DNA of 64,000 nt from Calonectria ilicicola (lineage: Eukaryota; Ascomycota; Sordariomycetes; Hypocreales; Nectriaceae): positions 558,001 through 622,000 of the forward strand of contig CP085836.1 of assembly GCA_020809705.1 (NCBI GenBank), in the 5' to 3' direction. The position numbers and the translations under genes are program-made. Each line of letters starts with the position of its first letter. Position 1 is the stretch's first letter. This document shows positions 9,182-21,369 of this stretch, piece after piece. The notes under the pieces were generated by a model. It worked only from the letters and a program-made list of their open reading frames with translations. It had not been told where the DNA came from and made no database searches.

Positions 9182-11069
9182 ATGGCCCTAAAAGACGGTC
9201 TCGCTACGTTTGCATCCTTCTTTTTTGAAAATCCCATTCTTCTCCCACTTATAACCTTTTCTACTCTACTCGTGTCGACCTACGCATATACATGGGTACG
9301 ATATTTCTTATCCTGCCAAAATGTCTTGTCCAGGGAACCTGTCACGCCGCCATACTGGTTTCCAGGAGTCGGCCATCTATTTTCTCTAGCTTTTAGCCCA
9401 GAAAGACTCTTTCGCAGCCTCTTGTAAGCATTTCCTTGGCGAGTTTCAGTTTCAGCCGCTGGCCTGTTAGCTAATTTTTTTTTTTTCCCTTGCGTGGTGA
9501 TAGACCACGCAGATTCCCCGCCCGCTTCTCGGTCTTCGGCAGGGACATGTACTTGGCAATGCCTGGCGACCAAACAGAGAGAATATGGCAAAGCTCTCGC
9601 GACCTTGCACCCACGCCCAGCCTTTTTGATGCCCTCAGCACTTTTTTTGGTTTGCAAGAAGAGGATTTTGGTATTTTTCAGCATGAGCATATCACAACCT
9701 TTGAGGAGTGCAGCAAGACCAGCACCGCTAGCCATCCAGATCCATCTCGCCGATTGATGGAACACCAGCGAAGGGACTTTCTGCAACACTTGCAAGGTCC
9801 AGATCTGAGGCCCAAGGTGGAAAGATTCATGAAAAATCTCCTTTTCGAGCTATCGCCGACTGCTGACGTCGGCGCTGGCTGGACCCATGTTCCTGATTTC
9901 TTTGACTTCATGGCTAATCGGGTTCTGCGAGCCAACGTCAAGGCGCTGTATGGCGAAAACATATTAATGGTCTGCCCGAGCTTTTGTGAAGATTTTTGGG
10001 CGTTTTACCGAGCTTTCCCTACACTGTCTCGGGGTTTGCCTCGTTGGCTTGTTCCCTCCAGCTACGCAGCTCGTGAGAAAATGCACCACAACTTTCAGAA
10101 ATGGCGGGATTGGTGCTACCAAAATTTCAATTGGGGCAACGAATCGCTATACGATGCTGAATACGAGCCGATCTGGGGTGCTCGGTATGTTCGTAAAATG
10201 GTCATGCGGCACGAGGACCTTGGTTTCAGCCCAAAGGGGATTTCTGTTGTTCTCCTCGGCTACTTCTTTCTGTGAGTTTTGTTTTTGCACAACAGGTGCC
10301 CGAAATCAAGAAATGATTCCCACCAACTCACAATCCAAACAGCACCGTAGCAAAAGCCATACCTGCAGCCGTGTGGATGATGCTGTACATCCTTCTGGAT
10401 CAAGAATTGCTTCTCCGCCTCCGTGAAGAAATCTCGACAGCCTTCTCAGCAGGTGCCAACAGTCCCAGCCTCCATGAGCTGGAGGTATGTCCACTGCTCA
10501 ATTCGATCTACTGCGAAACTCTTCGGTTGCACGTGGCCAGCACTGTTGGCCGCACCCTCTGCATAACAGGTTCCACCTTGCCGGAAACTGGAAGGTCAGA
10601 GTCGGTGTTCCCATCATGCTCGCGGGGTGGCTCGGGGGTCTGGATAATTCGTTTTGGAATACTGGAAGTCGGCTGCCAGGGGCGAGCCAGAGCACCCAGT
10701 TGACTCGTTCTGGGCTGATCGCTTCCTCGAGTATCCTGCCGACCCCAGCAGTGGTCCGATCAAGGCGCGGCCGCGAGCGGGAGCGGCTTTACCGGCCGTA
10801 AAGGCCAGACGCAGGCAAAATTGAAACTTGAAGGCATCCAAGGCCATTGGTTTCCATTTGGCGGAGGGGATTCGCAGTGTCCCGGAGAAGCATTGGCCAA
10901 GCAATTGATCCTCACATCCGTCGCTGTGATGATTCATAACTTAGACATTGAGCTTTTAGACCCTTCTGGAGCTGCAAAAATGAAATCAAAGCACACAACG
11001 CTGCCGTTTGGGTCCAATGCATTTGACAAGACTGTCCCGGCTCTCGTCCGCCAACGATCATGTACCTGA
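9182..11069 (+). pseudogene. cytochrome P450, CYP7/CYP8-like, broken by three frame changes
   Basis: Exons 9182-9423 and 9504-10271 and an exon from 10343 join in phase by standard introns. The N terminus has a membrane anchor and PPYWFPGVGHLFSLAF. The I-helix TVAKAIPAAVWMMLYIL resembles the sterol 7-alpha-hydroxylase/prostacyclin-synthase clan, as does the haem loop FPFGGGDSQCPGEAL. ExxR is ETLR. After 10343 the homologous reading frame shifts three times: near 10565 (before FHLAGNWKV), near 10665 (before ARGEPEHPVDSFW) and near 10770 (before GSGFTGRKGQTQAK). Each shift is equivalent to one missing base, so the frame is restored by the haem loop. Either the gene is a recent pseudogene or the assembly has local base-deletion errors. 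Confidence 0.8.
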
Positions 11070-12884
11070 TGGGTCGCCCAGTCTAGATCTTGAAAGCGCC
11101 GAAAAGCCCATCACATAGAATAATAGAGACACTTAGCCTTGCGAAGGAGCGAATTGCCATCTACACCTAATCTTACGCTATCCCAGCCATGTCCAAAGCA
11201 TTCATCACATTAACAGAAGTATAAATAACCACAATGTTTGAAGTTCGAACATTCAGCACACGTCACTCGGTGGTTTCCTTTTTTTTTTTTTTTTTCCAAC
11301 TATTCATTTATTTACTGTAGTTTGGAGAAAATAATGAGAAACATCATTCTTCGAAAGATCTATTATAGGTGAAACCTCCTGGTAACAGATAAACCGATTG
11401 AAATACGCTGTCATAATGCCACAGTCGACAGGTGTCCCCGATCTAGAACTAGGTTTTAGTCTACAGCCTTCAAGATTGGGTAATGAAGACGTCGTAAAAA
11501 ATGACCCAAGGTAACTACACATTGTAACCGTACATCATACTAGAGGCTAGTAGTTTTATAAGAATAAAATAAAATAAATAAGAAAGAAAAATGGAGAAGA
11601 GAGCTTCCATTTTCTTATTCCTGAACTACAATTCTCATTTGAATTAAGTCTAGTCTAGTCTTATTAGCAAGGCAGACACAGATATGGATAGACAGCTGTT
11701 TCCTAATTAATAAGACTCTATGTAATCATATTTTAATGTTATCATTTTCGTTTTACATAGGCAGTATCGGCAGTATCATTAGTATCTTTTTTATTCATAT
11801 TCTAGGGGTTAGGGTTAAGGCTAGGGTTATATGCGCACGGTATAGGGTAGGGACAAGGTACATGGGAGCTTGGGCGAGATTTTTGTAGTCTCACTCTAGA
11901 TCCAGATTAACGCACGGCAGAAACAGACCAGTCTAGGTAAAACTCGATAAGAGCAACGGTCAGTTCGTTTAGGATCCTCCCAGATCAAATATTGGCCACG
12001 GATTACAGTTATGATCGGTGCGCTTATGTAAATTTATGACATATTTTGGCCGGACAATTTCGACCCCAACAGTCCGTAGTAATGTCGGCCTTTTTTGTTG
12101 ACCCATCTCGACTATCCATTCCCACATTTCCATCTTCCCAGGCGAGCTTTCTCTGCCAACTTATTGCCTTCATTCGATAAGTCGCTGTTTATGGCCGCCG
12201 CGAATCCTTCACGCACTTCTTGTACAGTCATTCTAAGCGCTTCGGCTTTGATTTTGGGGGGGGTCCAGTCCAGATACCTGTTATTCATCGATTCTAACGA
12301 GTATACTCTACTATCTAACCATACGAGCCATATACGTCATATTTACATCTAGGGCGACGATAAGCGGCCCGCAAGGGTCCTCTTCCTAGGCACTTGTGTC
12401 GTCTTGCAGCTTGTTGGCTTCACCGCCATGACGTACGTATTCGTTGTCGTTGGTCAGCTGCGCAACACGGTTGTTTTCACGGGAGGGCACATCGCGAAAT
12501 GACTCAAAGCCAAAGTCCAACATGTGCACAGCCGACATACATACAACTGTTTACTCATGACAGCTACTGACACCGGACACCACGAGAAGGTCAGCTGCAT
12601 CGTCCTACCACCCTTCTGGGCAGCATCCGGTGTATTCACCACCGGAGGCGTTTCCCGAAGCTGGCCAGGGCGCAGCAGCGGGCTGCAGGGCCGACGTGAT
12701 ATACAAAGCCGGTCCCTGCGTGGTCGATTAGTCCAAAGACTGTCTCCTTGTATCATTGGGTTCGGAGAATTAATGCAACCACAAGCGAGTACACCGGATC
12801 ATGATCAAATCGACCACCCTAGCTTGCCGGACACCAGTCTTCGGCAGCGCACCTTGGGGAACATCAAAGTCGTTGATAAGTCAC
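11070..12884. other. gene-poor, AT-rich intergenic region
   Basis: No supported coding region. It holds a T-run at about 11279-11296, short AT-rich stretches at 11550-11800 and a telomere-like patch near 11807. The weak reading frames in 12.1-12.9 kb have no recognisable motif. Confidence 0.5.
11804..11831 (+). repeat. interstitial telomere-like sequence
   Basis: Degenerate TTAGGG-type units (GGGGTTAGGGTTAAGG, then CTAGGGTTA) are read directly. TTAGGG is the usual telomere unit of filamentous ascomycetes. About three units are present, so chance or a repair scar cannot be separated. Confidence 0.5.
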
Positions 12885-13560
12885 ATCGGCGATACCGCTG
12901 AAGCTCTAGCTTGGGGGACATGAGGTCTTTTGCGACTCTCCCAAAGCAATGCGACAGACGGCTCTCCTGATCAAAAGACACAGAAGGAATGTTCGCCAAC
13001 TCTGCCCAGCAACGCCTCAACGTTCCAAGCTGAGAAGCGATAAGTGTGGTTTGCCAGTCTACCTGGCGAGGTCACAGACGCTCAAGCCTAGGGGATTAAA
13101 AAAGAACAAAAGAAAGAGAGAAAAGAAGAAGAAGAAGAAAAAAGACTCTCCCTAGCGATTTCTCAAGCCAAGGGGGTACAGGTATAGCATAAGTCTTCTC
13201 AGCGACGCCAATGGCTATTTCGACTGAGGAACACGAATGGATTTGGCAGTTCTCCCTGGCGATGTCACAGACGCTCTAGCCAAAGGAACATGGAATGACC
13301 TCTCCTCGGTGATGCATTGATGCTCTCTAACTGAGGGAAAACACGGAAATTTGCCAAGTCTACCTGGCGAGGTCACAGACGCTCTAGCCTAGGGGATTAA
13401 AAAAAAAACCAGAGTCTCCCTAGTGATTTCTCAAGCCAAGGGGGTACAGGTATAGCATGATCTTCTCAGCGACGCCAATGGCTGTTTCGACTGAGGAAAC
13501 ATGAAATGGGTCTGGCTACTCTCCACAGCAAATGTCTATGACATTTGAGTCAGGGAGGGA
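12885..13560. repeat. degenerate ~50-bp minisatellite with ~300-bp higher-order period
   Basis: Repeated blocks of about 48-60 bases each start with a CTCTCCC/TCTACCTGGCGA-like phrase and continue through CACAGACGCTCTAGCC and a G/A-rich tail. The block series at about 13056-13235 (TACCTGGCGAGGTCACAGAC, CTCAAGCCAAGGGGGTACAG, CAGCGACGCCAATGGCT) recurs almost unchanged at about 13354-13500, an offset of about 299 bases. Weaker units extend back to about 12885. No reading frame spans it. Function unknown. Confidence 0.75.
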
Positions 13561-15103
13561 ATGAAGCCAGTGACAGTCTGCCCATCTTAGCATACCGGGT
13601 GCAATGTCAACGGTAAGCTGGGGACCGTGAAGAAACCGACCGCAAGCACATGCGACGGCCGGGCGCGCGCGCCTCTTTATACTTCAACCATGAATCTCGA
13701 TTTTTGCCGGCTGCTCCCTCCCCTGTCTCCTCTTTCGGCCTGGCAGTGGAGAAACGGTGCAGCAGCCATTTTTCACGAAGATCGACCCCCACCATCCCAA
13801 AGTGGACCTGACAAGGAGACCTGATTACGAGCCCATTTTGACGGAGAAGGGCAACTGAACAACCCAAGCCATTTCTGGAACCGGGCATTGTGCAAACAAG
13901 AGGCGTGGCAATACATACGCCAATCCAATAATGCAAATCATGCGTTAGCCCAATGTTTTGTTACAATGGTAATTACAGAGGCTCGCTCGCCACCAAAAGG
14001 CACCTACTGATCCAATCCCGGTGGCTCAAAGCTGTCGCGAATAGCAATGACACCCAGAAACCGCTGCTATCCCCACTTCTCTAACCACCACCAGCCGGCC
14101 GATTTCGACAACGATGCTTATTGAGGCCGAGCCATGATCGTTAGAATCGGCCGTTTTCTACTAACACCAGGCACGGCCGGATCACTGAATCCGTCAACAG
14201 GTTCAAAACAATGGCTTCCAAAAAGAGGGGGAAAAAATAATAAAATTAATAAAGAAATTTAAAAATAAAAATAAAATAAAAATAAAAAAGCCGACCTAGA
14301 AGCATACGATTGTCATTTCTGGACGCTTTCACTCATGTACATGACTATATCATATCAAAACGCTTGAAAACAACCGCGGCTTTGGCCATGCCGAACACAC
14401 TTGGCTGATGGCAATGCCCTGCATCAACCATCGCCCCTGCCCCTCTCAGAGAAAGTCCGATATCCACCTTAATGATAATACGTAAAGATTGTACAGTACA
14501 GGTATGCAGCTGAGCTACAGCCAGTCCTGGCCTCTTTTCCCTCCCCTCCCCCCTTCCCTCCCCCCTTCCCCCTTTCCCCCCCTACTCACCCTCAAGCCTC
14601 CATGGTCAAATTGTCTTGTGGATGCGGTGGGTTTTGGCAGAAGCGGGGCCGAATAATGTGCGTGACATTCTGGGCGGGGCCACCCCACTGGTGTTGGTGC
14701 AGATGTCTTCTGCCAACCAAGCCACGAAGCTACAAAACCGTGACAACACGACAGAGGGGGGAGGGAGGCGAGCATAGGCGAGGCCAGTACGAAGGAATTG
14801 TATCCAAATAACTCACCAGCAGTGGAGCCAAAATGAAATGGAGACGTATGTAGTGACAGGGGTGTCAGAGCTTACAATCATTTTTCACGATGGACCATCC
14901 TAGCCATCTCTTAAAACTTTGCTACTTTCCTACCTTGGTGCATTGCAGATCGCAGAAACGAAAGCACAAATAACCCTGACATCTTTTCATACCTCCAACT
15001 TCCCCTCCTCCTATCTATCTTGTACATAATTACCTACTATTATCAAAGTACATACTAGCGTACAACTACAATTAAAACTCTCACTTGGGGACAAAAAAAA
15101 AAG
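13561..15103. other. gene-poor intergenic region
   Basis: No supported gene. An AT-rich stretch at 14225-14295 (A-rich with short T interruptions) and a C-rich tract at 14528-14583 stand out. Short reading frames here have no motif and conflict with one another. Confidence 0.5.
14528..14583 (-). other. G-rich tract, potential G-quadruplex on the minus strand
   Basis: The plus strand is almost pure pyrimidine with six or more runs of four to eight C separated by one to four bases. The minus strand therefore has many more than the four G-runs needed for a quadruplex. No gene overlaps it. A structural role is inferred only. Confidence 0.6.
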
Positions 15104-16480
15104 ATGACCAATCTTGCCCACTCCGGAGGTCTCGGGTCCCTGAAAGAAAGAATGCGATGGCAGGAGTGCGCATGGGTCAACAAACTCGCCCAACACCAAG
15201 CTTCTGGTGATCAGGTGTGTAGTTGCCCCGAGACTTTCTTTGTTTCTTTGTTTCTTTCAACATTTTTATTATTAACTACGTACCATAAGATTGACCAGCC
15301 CACTATCAACCTCATAACCCGTGAAACCTCCTACGATGTCAAGGAAATTACCTTGGCCACAGAGCCACTGGTGGGACTCATTCTCGTATGTGTTTGCTCT
15401 TCGATCTAGACCCTGGGGCCCTTTTCCTGACATGCACATGCCCTCTACCCTTTTGAGATAGAACGTCTCAAGCGCGTGGCTGTAGCCAGGGAGATGTATA
15501 GAAAAACAGGGCAGGTGATAGGCAGCGAAATGATGAGAGATCGCCTCTTCGATGCACGTTGCGCTAAGGCTGCCACAATTATTCACCCTAAGGTCGCTGA
15601 CGACACATGGCAGAGCCCATCTCATATGTGGCAGCTGGTTCGGAGCGAGCTACCAAGCAAAGATGCTTTACCTCGGGGGCTCGTGGAGATTATTAGCGGT
15701 TGGGTTGTATCCCAGGAGGTCATCTCGCTCAAAGCCGAGTGGCTTTACAGAGTCTCTGGCGGCCTGGCTGAGGACCGGAGGCGCAGGGTAAGGGAACTAA
15801 GCGGTGCGTTCTACATGGTTAACCAGGCTGAAGAAGGTCAAGAGAAAGCCTTATGGCTGTATTCCGATTTCGAGGGCGGTCGTGAGATTCCCTGGACCAA
15901 GATTCGCAGACTGACTGAGCTCGGCAGCAAGTCACCTCATTCTCGTGCTCAGACGATCATTCTTCCATGCCCGCTCAACGAGACGTATACAACTTTTCAA
16001 GTTGCCGACAACGAACTCTCTATTACACTGCTCTCCGCTAGTAAGGGAGTACTAATTGGTATGAATGCAGAGGCGAGGAGATCGCTGCAATGGATTCTCG
16101 AGAATCATGCCCGGCATTCCTGTGTCATCTTCTACCCCCCAGGACTCCTTAGCCCATCTCACCTTCCGCAATTGCCTCTTAAAATTAAAGAGTTGAAGCT
16201 GTGCGGAATAACAAACTTTCTCCTTGATCGTGTACCAGACAAGTGCACCGCAGATTCCAGCCATTGGATACATGGGTTTGTGGCCAAACTGGAACACATT
16301 GAACAGCTGTCTCTTTCCGACTGCGATTACGATCCTCAAAATGTTTCTCGTCTCTCGCGCTGGCTGCCTTCATTGAGTATCAAGAGCTCCGGAAAATTAA
16401 AACCCAGACCGTCTCACAGGGCCAAGCAGACCAGGCGCAAACAACAGAATTGGAGCGACATGCTGCAAAGAATGGACTAG
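15104..16480 (+). CDS. hypothetical protein, three exons
   Basis: Exons 15104-15214, 15290-15385 and 15458-16480 are all phase 0 and together encode 409 residues. The first intron is T-rich near its 3' end. The N-terminal third is predicted helical (ERMRWQECAWVNKLAQH, ERLKRVAVAREMYRK). A Leu-rich patch lies near 250-330 (LPQLPLKIKELKLCGI, LEHIEQLSLSDCDYD), reminiscent of irregular leucine-rich repeats, and the C terminus is basic. No catalytic motif is recognised. The clean phase agreement makes this a real gene; the function is unknown. Confidence 0.65.
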
Positions 16481-17923
16481 CCGCACTTCTACTCCATACT
16501 CCTCTCCAGATCCACCCCTTCTATACCTTTCAAGTTTTCCCAAATATCCCGCAAACCGAAATTTAAGATGTCTCGACCAAGAAGAATACCGGGCGGTATC
16601 GCAAGGGAAGCTGGCGCATACCCATTTCCCAGCCTCGAGACCAAATTAATATGTAAAAAGTTAGATGCGATATTAAAACAATATCCCACGGAAACTTGAA
16701 GAGTCAGGTTCCTGTCTTAGCTTTTACGACTAGGACTTGCCATTTAGGCCTGCCAGATCTGTCATTAAGTTTGGGTTTGGATTCGGATTTGACATTGAAA
16801 CTAGATCCAGAGGGTCGCGGGCAAGGTCAGAACGACCTACCACACAAAGGGGAAGCGCCTCCCCTCTTCCCCAACCATGTCCCTCCTACACTTTTTGGTG
16901 TTCCGTGCATGTCGCGTAGGATCGGCTGTCCATCACGAAGACACACTTATTCTCACAGCCGAGGTACACGTTTGAAGAGGAAAATAGTCATCAGGCATCC
17001 TAGCAGTGAAGAAACAGAGTTCAGCGAAGTGGTTCGTTACGCACAAGAGCCAGATGCAAGACCAAGTCAGTAAAATGCCGCATGTAATATCCCAACGCGC
17101 CGGGAGGATATTGTATAGATAATATAAATAGGATGTTCTTCTTGCTATATTATGTCATAGTTCACAGCATTTATAATCACAAGTAAATTTTATACTTCTA
17201 GTCGCGATTTATTAGCTGTATCAAATATTTGGTGCATCATTAGGCGTTGACACGCGCTCTAGGGTAGGTAGGTGCGCCGAGCTGAACAATCATGCATACT
17301 GCAAGGTTTATAGATTTTATATCCAGTTATCAAGGGACAGATATATTTATTTATTCGAGCTGCTGGAGAATTCTGGTGTAATTTGTATTAGCAATGCCTA
17401 AAAAAGAAAAATGGATATACATTTTTCTTCTTCTAAAATCTCAGGTTAGCCAGTGTCGTGCCAGTGTCGTTGATACCTTTTGTCTTTTGTGGCCATCCCA
17501 TAATAAACTAACACAACCTTTCAAATTTCTTGGTTCCAACGGTCAACACCCACTCTTACTTATGGGCCTCTCAAACCATAAACAAGGGATGCTTGCCTTC
17601 TGATTCGCTCCTAGAATATTGCAGCCCCTGAGTCCCACTAATAATTTCCAATTTCTTAGCCAACTGAGTAGCTAAGCCTTTTTAGTAAGCTACTAATTAA
17701 TGTCCAATGCACACTTAGCCAGCCACCTTTTCTACCGAGCGTTGGGTTTTTGTTTGTCTTGTTGTTCTTTCTTTAAGCTTTGTTTTTTTTTTCTTTCTTT
17801 TTCTTTCTCTCAGAATGCATGTTGTACCTTGTCTATGTATATGGAAACGAAATTAATAAAAATCACCATCTCTCCGGCTATATATTGGTGGAATCAAACT
17901 CTGCTAAATAATATTTACCACCA
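16481..17923. other. intergenic, AT-rich
   Basis: No supported gene. Short reading frames at 16.7-17.1 kb have no motif. The part from 17.1 to 17.9 kb is AT-rich with a T-rich run near 17785-17810. Confidence 0.5.
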
Positions 17924-18799
<876 letters not shown>

Positions 18800-19047
18800 T
18801 TAAAAACTAGGCGTGGGGATTTGTATTTTAGCCCGAATGTGCGCTAACAGTTATCTCATTTCATATATGATTGACTGCGCACTGGAGATTGAAAGCGCAT
18901 GTATAAAGGCCGCAATGAGCTGGTGGTGGTAATGGCTGTACTATAACTCATATAAATTGGTAAAGAGAAGGCCTGATTGAAGGATGTATATGGTCAATAA
19001 TAATAATTAAATGATGCTAAGCCATGAACTGGTGATGCGGAATCGAC

Positions 19048-19803
19048 ATGAATCAGACATGGAACCGGTTCAAAAATGTTGCCACAAGAGTAGGGTTGGC
19101 GAGAGTTGCAACGCAGGGAGCCGATAAAAACACATCACCTGCGCGATCAAGACGATCGCTGTTGCGAGCGAGTAGATCAATTCTCCCCTATCAGCTAACT
19201 TCAGCATGGAGACATGTTTGGTCGAAAGTGTTTTGCAATGGCGATTGGCATAGTTTTACAGAGAAGGCCGGGCTGATGCCAACGTTGGTGGGTGCGGATC
19301 TGCACCTTCTTGCAGAGGATGACAAGTCGACGCCCAAGTTTCTCATGCTGATTGTGCCTCGCAAGGACACTGACGTGTGCGTTTCGATGCAACTGTTATT
19401 CAACTCCTTGCGGAATCATACTTACGATGCTTCGAGTAAGCATGTCAAGTTTCCTGACTGCAATCTGGTCATCAACATTGGCAGCATCAGCACTAGCGGC
19501 AAGCTGTTTGCAGAAGACCTCACCCGAATATTCAACGAAAGCAACCGTTTGACCACAGCGGTTTTGTTCTATGAGCCCGAAGCCAAAATTAGAAACATGA
19601 TACCGGGTTTATTCGGTGGGCTTTGCGAAGGCTTGCCTCAGTCTATGTCAGACGTCGCAGACGTTTGCTCGGTGATGCTTAGACTTGGAAACGGAACACC
19701 AATGTACCAGAGGCTCGAAAAGGCTGGATGTGCGCCCGTGCGGGGAATCAAAGCATTATACCTGGAAGAAGATATAGGACCGTGGAGGTTTGAGAGACTA
19801 TGA
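19048..19803 (+). CDS. hypothetical protein, paralogue of the F-box-like gene at 22.2 kb
   Basis: A single-exon protein of 251 residues. The segment WSKVFCNGDWHSFTEKAGLM and then PTLVGADLHLL lines up with WTAVFCNDEWIRRVRSNGLH and PVLLGCG in the protein at 22152. Both then carry an acidic, beta-rich middle with a conserved VKFPDCNLVINIG / VSFPDFKLNIVN core. The N-terminal 50 residues are basic and lack the F-box-like start seen in the paralogue. Function unknown. Confidence 0.65.
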   Translation: MNQTWNRFKNVATRVGLARVATQGADKNTSPARSRRSLLRASRSILPYQLTSAWRHVWSKVFCNGDWHSFTEKAGLMPTLVGADLHLLAEDDKSTPKFLMLIVPRKDTDVCVSMQLLFNSLRNHTYDASSKHVKFPDCNLVINIGSISTSGKLFAEDLTRIFNESNRLTTAVLFYEPEAKIRNMIPGLFGGLCEGLPQSMSDVADVCSVMLRLGNGTPMYQRLEKAGCAPVRGIKALYLEEDIGPWRFERL

Positions 19804-20112
19804 TTGGGATTAGAGGACTACGGTATAAGAATGTGAGATTGTGGGGGGACTGTTCAATCGCACAAGTAGGAGTCAATGCTGGGGCTTCCTGAAGTTTGTA
19901 GTTATTCTATTTAAATGGTGAAATGCGCAATCAAAAGAAGAGTTACACTCTAATTATTGTGCTCAATTGCAAGTTCATTTGAGTTTTTGCATGTAATCTT
20001 TTTTTGAAATCATTCCCTCCTAACGTCAGCTCGCAACCCTTCTCACAGAGGCTGTGAGCGAGCATCAAAGTGTGTGCCTAAGACGCTCGAAAGACCAAGA
20101 CAACTGCCGTTC
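19804..20112. other. intergenic
   Basis: A stretch of 309 bases between convergent genes. Nothing recognisable is seen. Confidence 0.5.
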
Positions 20113-20865
20113 CTACCTTCTTAAAGAGCACAGATCTCCATGGGCATGACGAAGTGTCAAAAGCTTAATCTGTGGCGCATCGTCCCTGGCATAAAACTCC
20201 TCCACTGCTTTCCTTGGGGGCTGCCCCTTTACTCGGAGACTGATCTGACTTTCCTCAGCCCAGTGGCAGTGGGTAGGCAAATGTCTGTCCGCTATCCCCG
20301 CCAGTGCAGTCAGTGTCTCAGCGAGACGTTGGTTCTCAATGAAATCAACCTGTACGTCCTGCTCGGTGACGCAACTGTGCGCAAGGATAACAATGGTCTC
20401 GAGATGCGAGAAGGCGGTGAGGATGGTAAAGACCTTTGCAAGATTTGTATTAGGTACAAGAATAAAAGAAACATGCCTGATTTGTGCGACCAAGTTTGAG
20501 TACGTGGCGAGTGATTTCATGAGCGTTACAGCACGAGGAAGCGTGTGTAGGAGAAAGCTGGTTCTGGGAATGTCACTGTGAGGTAAGAGAACGGCTAAGA
20601 AGGACCGTTTTAAGCGAAACCACTCCTCGAAGGCTTCTCTACATGCTAGAGCCACTGAAGCAATGCTTGTGCCGCCAACTCTTTGGAAAGATAAGCGAGT
20701 ATTGCCTGCCTCACCAACCGGACGGATGGACACAGCTCTTGGCGTCCTTGATAGTACAGCAGTCCTCCAAATTTGTTGTCTGAGTTCGCACGGTAAAAGA
20801 GAGAAGGCGAGGAAGGAAGGACAAGACAGCCTACCTAAATCTGTACCACTCTTGCTCAAGTTCAT
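20113..20865 (-). CDS. 2EXR-domain protein
   Basis: A single exon of 250 residues. The N-terminal motif FSLLPCELRQQIWRTAV matches the 2EXR signature (FxxLPxELRxxIW) found in large families of fungal proteins of unknown role. A conserved later block ASVALACREAFEEWFRLK and the FSHLETIVILAHS segment correspond to ASVCREARREWRRV and FPRLETIIPIVP in the second copy at 36955. The C terminus FYARDDAPQIKLLTL also matches FYSSKHAPRIKILID there. Function unknown; 2EXR proteins have been proposed to act like F-box adaptors. Confidence 0.8.
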   Translation of the reverse strand: MNLSKSGTDLGRLSCPSFLAFSLLPCELRQQIWRTAVLSRTPRAVSIRPVGEAGNTRLSFQRVGGTSIASVALACREAFEEWFRLKRSFLAVLLPHSDIPRTSFLLHTLPRAVTLMKSLATYSNLVAQIRHVSFILVPNTNLAKVFTILTAFSHLETIVILAHSCVTEQDVQVDFIENQRLAETLTALAGIADRHLPTHCHWAEESQISLRVKGQPPRKAVEEFYARDDAPQIKLLTLRHAHGDLCSLRR

Positions 20866-20872
20866 GTCTGTG

Positions 20873-20896
20873 TATGTATGTATGTATGTATGTATG
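20873..20896. repeat. (TATG)n microsatellite
   Basis: Six TATG units are read directly in the 5' leader region of the minus-strand 2EXR gene. Confidence 0.9.
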
Positions 20897-21369
20897 AGAG
20901 AAAATTGTTGCTTCTCTTCTTCTCGGCCTCAATCAAGGATATGTATGCTTCCAGTACTGTATGTTCTGATAGCAACGCATATTTGCTAGGTCTGAAACTA
21001 GCCGCTGGCTTTCCGCTTGATGATGATGCTATGGCGTATGTATCTGTAATCAAAGGGTATGCTTATGATACATGGCCAAAATCGGATTCACCACCCCGGT
21101 AACAGTTGCGATAATATTTAGGATCAAATCTTCAGACGAAATCCTGGAATTGAGTTTGAGCGACTATTAAGAAATTCTCGCTCTTTTACATTCACGATTT
21201 GGAATTTCTCAAACTTGTCAACGATTACCCACAGCACTTGTGAGTCAGCCAGTCCCCAGACATTTCAAATGCGGCATTCAACTGACTATTTCGAGGTTCT
21301 GCTACCTGTTGATACCAAAGTAGCGGCAGTATTCACTCTCAACCATCCCAGATTGAACTGCAGCGCTCA
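20897..21369. other. divergent intergenic region
   Basis: Lies between the 2EXR gene and the TM2 gene and probably contains both promoters. No gene is seen. Confidence 0.5.

Noticed and set aside
12095..15103. Numerous short frames in the gene-poor region
   Set aside because: No motifs, no consistent splice pattern, and they overlap one another on both strands.
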